From: Streptomyces monomycini
GTDB lineage: Bacteria; Actinomycetota; Actinomycetes; Streptomycetales; Streptomycetaceae
Direction: 5' to 3'
Length of the DNA: 57,667 bases
Assembly (NCBI RefSeq): GCF_022271435.1
Contig: NZ_JAFIQY010000053.1
Location: 1-57,667 of the forward strand
Under the pieces are notes generated by a model. The model made no database searches and was not told where the DNA came from. It was given only the letters and a program-made list of their open reading frames with translations. Positions within the stretch are counted from its first letter, which is position 1; the number at the start of each line of letters is the position of its first letter. Below, one piece after another: positions 49,792 to 57,324 of this stretch. A program made the translations under genes and the position numbers.

Positions 49792-51207
49792 TCAGTGGGC
49801 CGGAGCCGCCTCCTGGCCCGCCGCGCCCCGCTCCGGCTGCTGCGGGACCACCCCCAGCGGCGGATCCCCGCGCCGCTTGCCGAGGTGGTTGAAGGCGAGG
49901 TTGAGCACGATGGCGACGAGGCAGCCGATGCTGATGCCGGAGTCCAGGACGACCAGCATGTCCTTGGGGAAGTCGTGGTAGAACCGCGGCGCCGCGATCG
50001 GGATCAGGCCGATGCCGACCGAGGCCGCCACGATCAGCGCGTTCTCCCCCTTGTCCATCGCGGCCGTGGCCAGCGTCTGGATGCCGCTGGCGGCGACCGA
50101 GCCGAACAGCACGATGCCCGCGCCGCCCAGCACCGGCAGCGGGACGAGCGAGATCACCGAGGCGGCGACCGGGCACAGGCCCAGCACGATCAAAATCAGG
50201 CCACCGGTGGCCACGACGAACCGGCTGCGCACCTTGGTCATCGCGACCAGGCCGATGTTCTGCGCGAAGGCGCTGTTGGCGAAGCCGTTGAAGAGCGGGC
50301 TGAGGGCGGTGCCGAGGGTGTCGGCGCGCAGGCCGCCCTCGATGGTGCGCTCGTCGGCGGGCCGGCCCACGATCTTGCCGAGGGCGAGCATGTCGGCGGT
50401 GGACTCGGTCATGCAGACCAGCATGACGATGCACATACTGATGATCGCCGCGATGTCGAACTGCGGCGCGCCGAAGTGGAACGGCGCCGGGAAGCCGACG
50501 AGGTCCGCCTCGGTGATCGCTCCGAAGTCGGTGATGCCGACGGGTATCGCGATCAGCGTGCCGGCGACCAGGCCGAGCAGGATGGATATCTGCTGGAGGA
50601 AGCCGCGCAGCACCCGGCGCAGCACCAGTACGACGACGAAGGTGAGCGCCGCCATGCCGATGTTGGTCAGGGAGCCGTAGTCGTGCGCCCGGGCGTCGCC
50701 GCCCTGGGACCAGTTGAAGGCGACGGGCAGCAGGGAGACACCGATCAGGGTGATGACGGTGCCGGTGACGACCGGCGGGAAGAACCGCACCAGCTTGGAG
50801 AAGTAGGGCGCGAGGAGGAAACCGAGGACACCGGCGACGATCACCGCGCCGAAGATGACGGGCAGCGCGTCGCCGGGGTCCTGTGCCGTGCCGATGGCGA
50901 CCATCGGCGTCACCCCGGCGAACGAGACGCCGTTGACGAACGGCAGCTTGGCGCCGATCTTCCAGAAGCCGAGGGTCTGCAGCAGGGTGGCGATGCCCGC
51001 GGTGAAGAGGCTGGCGCCCATCAGGAACGCGGTCTCGGTGGGACTCAGCCCGCAGGCCGGGCCCACGATCATCGGCGGGGCCACCACGCCCGCGTACATG
51101 GCGGCCACGTGCTGCAGGCCGCTGGTGAACATCTTGAAGGGCGGGAGGGTCTCGTCGACCGGATGCTTCCGGTCGCCCTGTGCCGTCCGCCCTGAGGGTG
51201 CGGCCAC
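49792..51207 (-). CDS. NCS2 family purine permease (xanthine/urate type)
   Basis: 471 residues from GTG at 51207 with GGAGG upstream; the longer frame to 51336 lacks support. About 14 helices. LQHVAAMYAGVVAPPMIVG at the start, CMTESTADMLALGKIVGR (conserved helix-8 Glu region), ANSAFAQNIGLVAMTKVRSR (the NCS2 signature Q-N-x-G) and VLGGAGIVLFG mark a nucleobase-cation symporter-2. Members of the xanthine/urate branch use H+ or Na+. Second NCS2 gene beside the purine operon, so the two may split specificity. A 17-bp palindrome upstream could be its operator. Confidence 0.9.
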   Translation of the reverse strand: MAAPSGRTAQGDRKHPVDETLPPFKMFTSGLQHVAAMYAGVVAPPMIVGPACGLSPTETAFLMGASLFTAGIATLLQTLGFWKIGAKLPFVNGVSFAGVTPMVAIGTAQDPGDALPVIFGAVIVAGVLGFLLAPYFSKLVRFFPPVVTGTVITLIGVSLLPVAFNWSQGGDARAHDYGSLTNIGMAALTFVVVLVLRRVLRGFLQQISILLGLVAGTLIAIPVGITDFGAITEADLVGFPAPFHFGAPQFDIAAIISMCIVMLVCMTESTADMLALGKIVGRPADERTIEGGLRADTLGTALSPLFNGFANSAFAQNIGLVAMTKVRSRFVVATGGLILIVLGLCPVAASVISLVPLPVLGGAGIVLFGSVAASGIQTLATAAMDKGENALIVAASVGIGLIPIAAPRFYHDFPKDMLVVLDSGISIGCLVAIVLNLAFNHLGKRRGDPPLGVVPQQPERGAAGQEAAPAH

Positions 51208-51320
51208 TGCGGGCCTCCTTCGATTTCTGCGCCGCGAGGGGGGCGGCGGCGCGAGCCTGTCACGGAGGGCGTGCGTCGGTGCGGTGGTGCAGCGGTCCGC
51301 GCTCGTGGCGCGTGGAACGG

Positions 51321-51337
51321 TGTGACGGTCAGTCACA
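51321..51337. promoter_or_regulatory. Palindrome upstream of the NCS2 permease gene
   Basis: TGTGAC-GGTCA-GTCACA, a perfect 6-5-6 palindrome ~115 bases before the permease start. Likely a regulator site. It differs from the two palindromes near allB. Confidence 0.5.
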
Positions 51338-51390
51338 TGACGTACATAGGACAGTAGTTGGGGGGCGACGAGGTGCAGCGGTACCGGGCC

Positions 51391-51420
51391 GGGGGCACGG
51401 AGAGAGGCCTCCGTGCCCCC
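51391..51420 (-). terminator. Terminator 2 of the uricase operon
   Basis: GGGGGCACGGAG (51391-51402) pairs perfectly with CTCCGTGCCCCC (51409-51420), 6-nt loop. Confidence 0.85.
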
Positions 51421-51430
51421 GGGTTCCGGC

Positions 51431-51459
51431 GCTTGTGGATCCCGCTCGGATCCACAAGC
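51431..51459 (-). terminator. Terminator 1 of the uricase operon
   Basis: GCTTGTGGATCC (51431-51442) pairs perfectly with GGATCCACAAGC (51448-51459), 5-nt loop, ~50 bases past the deaminase stop. Back-to-back with the next hairpin. Confidence 0.85.
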
Positions 51460-51510
51460 CCCCGGCCGGGGCCGTCCCCCCGGCCGAGTTCTCGGGCCGC
51501 CGGGCGGGGA

Positions 51511-52914
51511 TCAGCCCTCGGCGGCGATACGGACCAGGCGCTGGGACTCGGCCCGCGCGGTGCGTGCGACGGTCTCCTCGTCGACGTTGGCCAGCCGGCC
51601 GTCCTCGACCACCGGCGCGCCGTCGACCAGGGACAGCGTGACGGGCGCGGCGGCGCCGAAGACCAGCGCGGTCACCGGGTCGGCGATGGTGGAGTGGGCC
51701 AGACCGTCCAGCTTCCACAGCACCAGGTCGGCCAGCTTGCCGGCCTCCAGGGAGCCGATCTCGGCCGTCCGGCCCAGGACCTGGGCGCCGCCGTAGGTGC
51801 CCAGGCGCAGTGCCTTGCGGGCGTCGAGGGCCGCCTCCTTGTGCGCGCCGAGCCGGTTGATCAGCAGCGCGGTGCGCAGTTCGGTGTGGAGTTCGCCGCA
51901 CTCGTTGGAGGCGGTGCCGTCCACGCCGAGGCCGACCGGTACGCCTGCCGCGAGCATGTCGGGTACGCGGGCGATGCCGGCGGCGAGCCGTGCGTTGGAG
52001 GACGGGCAGTGCGCCACGCCGGTCCTCGTCCGGGCGAAGGCGGCGATGTCGGAGTCGTTCATGTGGACGCAGTGCGCCATCCACACGTCCTCGCCGAGCC
52101 AGCCGGTGGACTCGAAGTAGTCGGTCGGGCCCATGCCGAACAGTTCGTGGCAGAACTTCTCCTCCTCGACCGTCTCCGAGCCGTGGGTGTGCAGCCGCAC
52201 GCCCTTGCGCCGGGCCAACTCCGCGCCCCGGCGCAGGAGTTCGGTGGAGATGGAGAACGGCGAGCAGGGGGCCACGGCGATGTGCACCATCGAGCCGAAG
52301 GAGGCGTCGTGGTGGGTGTCGATGGCCTCTTCGGTGGCTTTCAGCGCGCCCTCGGTGGTCTCGACGGCGAAGTCCGGCGGCAGTCCGCCGTCCTTGACGC
52401 TGCGGTCCATCGAGCCGCGGGCCAGGGTGATGCGCGCGCCGATCTCGCGGGCGGCGGCCAGTTCGGCGCCGACCAGGTCGTCGGCGCCGCGCGGGAAGAC
52501 GTAGTGGTGGTCGGAGGCGGTGGTGACGCCGCCCTTGACCATCATGCCCAGCGAGCCCTGGGTGGCGGCCGCGAGCATCGCCGCGTCGATGCGGGCCCAG
52601 GTCGGGTAGAGGGCCACCAGCCAGTTGAAGAGGTTGTGGTCGGTGGCCATGCCCCGGGTCATCCACTGGTAGAAGTGGTGGTGGGTGTTGACCAGGCCAG
52701 GGGTGACGAGGTGGCCGGTGCCGTCGATACGGCGTACGACGTTCGCCAGGCCCTCGGGGGCCCGGCCCGCGCCCACCGACTCGATGAGGTTGCCGGCGAC
52801 CACGACATGGCCCGAGGCGTACTCGGTGTCGTGGGCGTCGACGGTCGCGATGGCGCAGTTCTCGATGACGATGCGTCGCGTCGCCGCGCTGTCAGGGGAT
52901 GCCGGTGCTGCCAT
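51511..52914 (-). CDS. 8-oxoguanine / guanine-type deaminase (amidohydrolase)
   Basis: 467 residues from the ATG at 52914, AGGAGAA upstream. Metal motifs VTPGLVNTHHHFYQWMTRG, RLHTHGSETVEEEKF, VWMAHCVHMNDSD, VAHCPSSNARLAAG and GLGVDGTASNECGEL are those of the 8-oxoguanine deaminase / ATZ-TRZ aminohydrolase group. It would deaminate 8-oxoguanine to urate, or guanine to xanthine. Last gene of the operon starting with OHCU decarboxylase and separated from the NCS2 gene by 75 bases. Placement beside urate oxidase favours a product that feeds directly into urate. Confidence 0.85.
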   Translation of the reverse strand: MAAPASPDSAATRRIVIENCAIATVDAHDTEYASGHVVVAGNLIESVGAGRAPEGLANVVRRIDGTGHLVTPGLVNTHHHFYQWMTRGMATDHNLFNWLVALYPTWARIDAAMLAAATQGSLGMMVKGGVTTASDHHYVFPRGADDLVGAELAAAREIGARITLARGSMDRSVKDGGLPPDFAVETTEGALKATEEAIDTHHDASFGSMVHIAVAPCSPFSISTELLRRGAELARRKGVRLHTHGSETVEEEKFCHELFGMGPTDYFESTGWLGEDVWMAHCVHMNDSDIAAFARTRTGVAHCPSSNARLAAGIARVPDMLAAGVPVGLGVDGTASNECGELHTELRTALLINRLGAHKEAALDARKALRLGTYGGAQVLGRTAEIGSLEAGKLADLVLWKLDGLAHSTIADPVTALVFGAAAPVTLSLVDGAPVVEDGRLANVDEETVARTARAESQRLVRIAAEG

Positions 52915-52989
52915 GGTGGTTCTCCTAGAAGATGCGGCATGGGTTTCCCCCGTGCTCGTCGGGAGCCCGAGGGAGGGCACGGCATGGCC

Positions 52990-54393
52990 CTACGGGATTT
53001 GAGTGCCGGAGCCGGGCGAAGCGGCTGACAGGACCGCTGCTCCCTTGGTGCTCCGGGTGCCGAGATGGTGGAAGAACAGGTTGAGCAGGACCGCGACGAG
53101 CGCGCCGGCGCTGATGCCGGAGCCGAGCACGGTCTGTGCCCAGGCGGGGAAGTCCTCGTAGAACGTCGGGGCGGCGAGCGGGATGATGCCCGCGCCCAGC
53201 GAGACGGCCACCAGGATGATGTTGGAGCTGTCGTCGAGGCCGGCTTCGGCGAGCGTACGGATGCCGCTGACCGCGATCGAGCCGAACAGCACGATGCCGG
53301 CACCGCCGAGGACGGGCATCGGGACGAGGTTGACGACCGCGCCGAGGACGGGGAAGGCACCGAGGACGAGCAGGGTGGCTCCGGCGACGGCGACGACGTA
53401 GCGGCTGCGTACCCGGGTCAGCGAGACGACACCGACGTTCTGCGCGAAGGCGCTGGTGGGAAAGCCGCCGAAGACCGGTCCGACGAGGGTGGCGAGGCCG
53501 TCGGTGCGCAGCCCGCGGGTGATGGTCCGTCCCGTCGTGGGCCGTTCGCAGATCTCACCGAGGGCGAGCATCCCGGCGGCGGACTCGGTCATCAGGACCA
53601 GCATCACGATGCACAGGGACAGTACGGCGGCGGGCTGGAACTCCGGCGCGCCGAAGGCGAAGGGGGTGGGCAGCGCGACGACGGGCGCCTCGCGCAGCGC
53701 GTCGAAGCTCGCCATGCCGAACGGCACGGCGGCGAGGGTACCGGCGACCAGCCCCAGCAGCAGGGCGATCTGTTTGACGAAGCCGCGGGTGAAGCGCTGG
53801 ATCAGCAGGATGACCACGAGCGTGAAGGCGGCCAGCGCCAGGTACTTCATGGAGCCGAAGTCGGCGGCCTCCTTGTCGCCGCCCTGCGCCCAGCCGACCG
53901 GTACGGGCATCAGGGTGACACCGATGAGGGTGATGACGACGCCGGTGACCAGCGGAGGGAAGAAGCGCAGCAGCCTGCCGAAGAACGGGCCGACGGTGAG
54001 GCAGAAGGCGCCGCCGACCATCACCGCCCCGTATATGGCGGGCAGTTGGTGTCCTTTGGCGGTGGTCTCGGCGATGGCCAGCATCGGTGTGATGCCTGCC
54101 GAGGAGGCGGCGTTGACGAACGGCAGGCGGTTGCCGGCGAACCGGCCGGCGCCGAGGGTCTGCAGCAGGGTCGCGAGGCCGGCGATCAGCAGGCTGGCGG
54201 CGATCAGCCGGGTGCGGCCCGAGGTGTCCAGGCCGGTGGCCTGGCCGATGATGAGCGGAGGGGTGACGACGCCGGCGTACATGGCGGCGATGTGCTGCAG
54301 AGCGGCGGGGACGAGCCGCTTGGGAGCCGGCTTCTCGTCCACCGGGTGAACCGGTGGGACGGGGTGTTTCTCAACGTGCGGTGGCTGTGCCAT
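52990..54393 (-). CDS. NCS2 family urate/xanthine permease
   Basis: 467 residues. LQHIAAMYAGVVTPPLIIG, LMTESAAGMLALGEICER, TSAFAQNVGVVSLTRVRSR and VLGGAGIVLFGSIAVSGI identify an NCS2 symporter closely related to the one at 49792. Fourth gene of the purine operon, after urate oxidase (86-base gap containing a hairpin at 54423-54448). Likely imports urate or xanthine for the enzymes encoded around it. Confidence 0.92.
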   Translation of the reverse strand: MAQPPHVEKHPVPPVHPVDEKPAPKRLVPAALQHIAAMYAGVVTPPLIIGQATGLDTSGRTRLIAASLLIAGLATLLQTLGAGRFAGNRLPFVNAASSAGITPMLAIAETTAKGHQLPAIYGAVMVGGAFCLTVGPFFGRLLRFFPPLVTGVVITLIGVTLMPVPVGWAQGGDKEAADFGSMKYLALAAFTLVVILLIQRFTRGFVKQIALLLGLVAGTLAAVPFGMASFDALREAPVVALPTPFAFGAPEFQPAAVLSLCIVMLVLMTESAAGMLALGEICERPTTGRTITRGLRTDGLATLVGPVFGGFPTSAFAQNVGVVSLTRVRSRYVVAVAGATLLVLGAFPVLGAVVNLVPMPVLGGAGIVLFGSIAVSGIRTLAEAGLDDSSNIILVAVSLGAGIIPLAAPTFYEDFPAWAQTVLGSGISAGALVAVLLNLFFHHLGTRSTKGAAVLSAASPGSGTQIP

Positions 54394-54422
54394 GGGTCGT
54401 TCCCCTCACAGGATTCGCGGGC

Positions 54423-54448
54423 CCCTCCCCGCTGCGGGACGGGGAGGG
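54423..54448 (-). terminator. Internal hairpin between urate oxidase and NCS2 gene
   Basis: CCCTCCCCG (54423-54431) pairs with CGGGGAGGG (54440-54448), 8-nt loop. Inside an operon, so probably a partial terminator or mRNA stabiliser. Confidence 0.5.
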
Positions 54449-54479
54449 CCGGCGAGGCACGGCGCTGCGTCGGGAGCCG

Positions 54480-55436
54480 TCAGAGGTTGGTCAGATCCAT
54501 CGGGATCCCGGCTTCGACACCGTCGCGCAGGACAGTGGCTTCTATCAGGCCGTACGGGCGGTCCGCCGCGTAGTAGACGGCGCTGTCGGGGGTGTCGTTC
54601 TTCAGGCCGAAGGGCTCCAGATCCACCAGGAAGTGGTGCTTGTTCGGCAGGGAGAACCGCACCTCGTCGATCTCCGCGCGGTGGGTGATGATCCGCGAGC
54701 CCATCTGGTACAGGGTCTGCTGGAGCGAGAGACTGTAGGTCTCCGCGAAGGCGTCCAGCAGGTGCTTCCTGACCTGGGCGTAGGAGCGTTCCCAGTTGGG
54801 CATCCGCTGGTCGTCGTCAGTCCAGTTGAAGCGCCAGCGACCGGAGACCTCGGTGGCCAGGATGCGGTCGTACGCCTCCTTGAGCGTCGTGTACTGGTCC
54901 TTGATGTAGCCCCAGAACTCGGAGTTGGTGGAGTTCATCACGACCAGGTCCTTCAGGCCGGAGATGACCTGCCAGCGTTCACCGTCGTAGGTGATCTGGG
55001 TCAGCCTGGTCTCCTGGCCCTTGCGGACGAAGGAGTGCCTGACCTCGTCGGCGCCGATGAATTTCGCGTTGGCCTCGGAGGTCTCGATGCGCTCCCAGGC
55101 GTACTCCTCGATGCGGATGCGGGCCCGGTGGATCGGTTCCTGGCTGGTGACGAAGTGCCGGGCCAGGTGGATGCCGAACTGTTCGGCCGACTCGATGCCG
55201 TGTTCCTTGGCGAAGGCGTACACGGTGTTCTTGGTCGTGTCGGTCGGCAGGCAGTGGGCGTTGGAGCCGGAGAGGTGCACCTCTTCGAGGTCGCCGGAGA
55301 GCGCGACCGAGACGTTGAGGTCCTTGATGTGGTGGGTGTCGCCGTCCCGGGTGATGCGGACGACGCGGTTCTCCGCCTTGCCGTACTGGTTCTGGCCGAG
55401 CATCGCCGGGCGGGCGGAGCGGGACGAGTTGGTCAT
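54480..55436 (-). CDS. pucL: Urate oxidase (uricase)
   Basis: 318 residues from the ATG at 55436 (GAGGGAG upstream). AMLGQNQYGKAENRVVRITRDGDTHHIKDLNVSVAL holds the N-terminal Lys region, LPTDTTKNTVYAFAKEHGIES contains the catalytic Thr, and MNSTNSEFWGYIKDQYTTL and LPNKHHFLVDLEPFGLKN are conserved uricase motifs. Cofactor-free oxidation of urate to 5-hydroxyisourate. Third gene of the operon, directly after HIU hydrolase (7-base gap). The three enzymes of urate-to-S-allantoin conversion are thus co-transcribed. Confidence 0.96.
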   Translation of the reverse strand: MTNSSRSARPAMLGQNQYGKAENRVVRITRDGDTHHIKDLNVSVALSGDLEEVHLSGSNAHCLPTDTTKNTVYAFAKEHGIESAEQFGIHLARHFVTSQEPIHRARIRIEEYAWERIETSEANAKFIGADEVRHSFVRKGQETRLTQITYDGERWQVISGLKDLVVMNSTNSEFWGYIKDQYTTLKEAYDRILATEVSGRWRFNWTDDDQRMPNWERSYAQVRKHLLDAFAETYSLSLQQTLYQMGSRIITHRAEIDEVRFSLPNKHHFLVDLEPFGLKNDTPDSAVYYAADRPYGLIEATVLRDGVEAGIPMDLTNL

Positions 55437-55443
55437 GTCGGTG

Positions 55444-55860
55444 CTAGCTCCCTCGGTATACGGAGTAGCCGAACGGGTTGAGCAGCAGCGGTACGTGGTA
55501 GTGCTCACCCGGCTGGACGGCGAAGGTGATCGCCACTTCCGGGAAGAAAGCTCCGCTGTCCCTTACGCGGGGGGCGTCCTGCTGTTCCTCGGCTTGCTGG
55601 TCGGCCGTTGCGGCCTTGCTGGCGAGGTACGCCTCGGTCTCGAAGTCGAGGCGTACGTGGGTGGTGCCCTGCGGCAGCGCCGGCAGGTCCTTGCAGCGTC
55701 CGTCCGCGTCGGTCTTGGAGGCGCCGTGCTCGTCCCAGGTCCCGCCGCGTCCGGAGCGCACCGAGAGCGTGAGGGCGATGCCTTCCGCGGGGCGGCCCGT
55801 GCTGGTGTCCAGGATGTGCGTGGACACCGAGGTATCGTGCCGGGCCGTCTCACTGCTCAT
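55444..55860 (-). CDS. uraH: 5-hydroxyisourate hydrolase (transthyretin-like)
   Basis: 138 residues. VSTHILDTSTGRPAEG carries the N-terminal His motif, HVPLLLNPFGYSVYRGS is the C-terminal YRGS signature of HIU hydrolase. It hydrolyses 5-hydroxyisourate to OHCU. Usual members are ~110-120 residues; here an insertion of ~25 Ala/Gln/Glu-rich residues (about 80-104) lies in a surface loop. The ATG overlaps the OHCU decarboxylase stop (ATGA). Confidence 0.94.
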   Translation of the reverse strand: MSSETARHDTSVSTHILDTSTGRPAEGIALTLSVRSGRGGTWDEHGASKTDADGRCKDLPALPQGTTHVRLDFETEAYLASKAATADQQAEEQQDAPRVRDSGAFFPEVAITFAVQPGEHYHVPLLLNPFGYSVYRGS

Positions 55861-56399
55861 GGTCGTGCTCCTTCTGCGGCGTCTGCCGGGTCCGCCGCGT
55901 CCTCGACGAGGCGGCCCAGCCGGATGCGATTGATCTTGCCCAGTTCGGTACGGACGATCTCGCGTTCTTGTTCCGGCGTGTTGTCCAGCCGGTTACGGGC
56001 GGCGTCCCGCATCTGCTCACCGGTCCGGCCGGTGGCGCAGATCAGGAAGACGTGCCCGAACTTCTCCTGATAGGCGAGGTTCAGTTCGAGCATCTCCGCC
56101 TTGAGGTCGTCCCCGGCCGCCGACATCCCCCGCTGTTCACGGGAGGAGGTCGCGTCGCCCGGGGTGGGCCGGCCGATGGGCGGGTGCCCGGCCATCGCCT
56201 CGGCCAGGTCCGCCGCGGTCAGCTCGGCCATGGCGGCGTCGCTGGCGGCGAACAGGGCGTCGGTGCTGGGGTACGGGCGTCGGTCGAGGAGTCGGCTCCC
56301 CCACGCTTCGCTGGCGCACGCCTCGCGCAGTGCGGCACGGGCCGTACGGTCGGCTGCGGCGTTGAACCGGGCGAGACCCGGCGTCGGATTCGAAGACAC
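55857..56399 (-). CDS. uraD: OHCU decarboxylase
   Basis: 180 residues from GTG at 56399 with GGAGG upstream. RFNAAADRTARAALREACASEAWGSRLLDRRPY, AGHPPIG (catalytic His), SREQRGM, and LNLAYQEKFGHVFLICATGRT fit 2-oxo-4-hydroxy-4-carboxy-5-ureidoimidazoline decarboxylase, which makes S-allantoin. First gene of the five-gene purine operon. The promoter and a TTCAAC-N5-GTTGAA-type palindrome lie just upstream. Confidence 0.94.
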   Translation of the reverse strand: MSSNPTPGLARFNAAADRTARAALREACASEAWGSRLLDRRPYPSTDALFAASDAAMAELTAADLAEAMAGHPPIGRPTPGDATSSREQRGMSAAGDDLKAEMLELNLAYQEKFGHVFLICATGRTGEQMRDAARNRLDNTPEQEREIVRTELGKINRIRLGRLVEDAADPADAAEGARP

Positions 56400-56447
56400 G
56401 GGAAGCCTCCGTGGCCTGGTGCGGTACGGGCTCTGCTTGGCTGGAAA

Positions 56448-56477
56448 CAGCTAAGACCTCCGGCAACATCACGTCAA
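56448..56477 (-). promoter_or_regulatory. Predicted promoter of the uricase operon
   Basis: On the minus strand: -35 TTGACG (56477-56472), 18-base spacer, -10 TAGCTG (56453-56448). The -35 is inside the palindrome at 56473-56489. Confidence 0.5.
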
Positions 56478-56489
56478 CACTTTGTTGAA
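56473..56489. promoter_or_regulatory. TTCAAC-N5-GTTGAA-type operator of the uricase operon
   Basis: GTCAACACTTTGTTGAA, one change from a perfect 6-5-6 palindrome and of the same family as the sites at 37227 and 39735. It overlaps the -35. Confidence 0.65.
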
Positions 56490-56570
56490 AACTCGGCAAC
56501 AAGAAAGCCGCCGTCCGGTTCGCCCGTACGGCGGCTCGCCCGCAAGTGCCCAACGGGCACCGCTTCCGGG

Positions 56571-56951
56571 TCAGTCGGCCCCCTTCGCGGCATTCTCCCT
56601 GTTCAAGTAGTTGTAGACGGTGAAGCGGCTGACACCGAGCGCGCCGGCGACCGTCTCGACCCCGTGGCGCACGGAGAACGCGCCCCGCGCCTCCAGGATG
56701 CGGACCACCGACTGCTTGGTGCGGCGGTCCAGATCGCTGAGCGGCACCCCGTGCCGGCGCTCCAGCTCGGCGAGGAGGTGGTCCAGCGACTCGGACAGGT
56801 GCGGCAGCCGTACCGCGACCCGGTCCTGCCCTTCCCAGGCCAGGACGACATCGTCACCCCGCGCCTGGTCCGGTGCGACCATCTCCGCGCCCATGGCGTC
56901 CACCAGCGGCTTCACCGCCTGGACGAACGGGTGGTCGGCGGGCTCGGTCAC
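56571..56951 (-). CDS. DauR/YheO-like helix-turn-helix regulator
   Basis: 126 residues from GTG at 56951, which overlaps the stop of the upstream gene (GTGA). Start MTEPADHPFVQAVKPLVDAMGAEMV, central HGVPLSDLDRRTKQSVVRILEARGAF, and C-terminal helix-turn-helix VETVAGALGVSRFTVYNYLNRE (HTH_22) resemble the C-terminal part of DauR/YheO regulators, without the usual PAS-like N-terminal domain. Small versions like this lie next to purine genes in Streptomyces. It may bind the TTCAAC-type palindrome 84 bases downstream of its stop; that is inference. Confidence 0.75.
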   Translation of the reverse strand: MTEPADHPFVQAVKPLVDAMGAEMVAPDQARGDDVVLAWEGQDRVAVRLPHLSESLDHLLAELERRHGVPLSDLDRRTKQSVVRILEARGAFSVRHGVETVAGALGVSRFTVYNYLNRENAAKGAD

Positions 56952-57211
56952 GTGGCGTCCTCCCCGGCCGGCGCGATCACGTTGACCTGGAGGGAGACGC
57001 GGGTGGCGCCGGCCTCCAAGGACCTGCGCAGCAGCGCGTCCACCGCCGAGAGCACCTTCTCGCCCTCCCCCTCGGCGGTGTTGCCGAACGGGCCGACGTC
57101 GACGGCGTCCAGCCCGGCACCCGTGATGATGTCGCGCCCCACGACCGCGTGGGCGGGCGCTTCGTCCAGATCGAACGGTTCCGTCGTGAATTCCACTCGC
57201 AATCGCACCAT
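56948..57211 (-). CDS. Thiamine-binding (MTH1187/YkoF-like) protein
   Basis: 87 residues. VEFTTEPFDLDE, VGPFGNTAEGEGEKVLSAVDALLRRSLEAGATRVSLQVNVIAP matches the small ferredoxin-fold thiamine-binding family (former DUF77). The true ligand in most members is not proven. It is coupled to the DauR-like regulator gene (GTGA overlap) and divergent from hydroxypyruvate isomerase, so the pair may act as sensor and regulator of the purine genes. Confidence 0.75.
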   Translation of the reverse strand: MVRLRVEFTTEPFDLDEAPAHAVVGRDIITGAGLDAVDVGPFGNTAEGEGEKVLSAVDALLRRSLEAGATRVSLQVNVIAPAGEDAT

Positions 57212-57244
57212 GTCCCCAAACTAGCGCCGCCGCGGGCCGACCCC

Positions 57245-57274
57245 TTGACAGGTCCGGAGATCCGCGGGCAATGT
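57245..57274 (+). promoter_or_regulatory. Predicted promoter of hyi
   Basis: -35 TTGACA (57245-57250), 18-base spacer, -10 CAATGT (57269-57274). The AllR-type palindrome lies ~15 bases downstream of the predicted start. Confidence 0.5.
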
Positions 57275-57294
57275 TCCAATCAGCAGAAACAAAG

Positions 57295-57309
57295 TTCCGC
57301 AATACGGAA
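57295..57309. promoter_or_regulatory. AllR-type operator of hyi
   Basis: TTCCGCAATACGGAA, a perfect 5-5-5 palindrome of the same form as the allB site, 15 bases before the hyi ATG and downstream of the predicted promoter, a repressor position. Confidence 0.75.
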
Positions 57310-57324
57310 GGGTGCTCATACCTC

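Larger units (their letters stand above)
51208..51510. other. Intergenic region with operator and double terminator
   Basis: 303 bases between the deaminase stop and the NCS2 start. It contains a palindrome at 51321-51337 and two perfect hairpins (51391-51420, 51431-51459). No gene. Confidence 0.7.
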
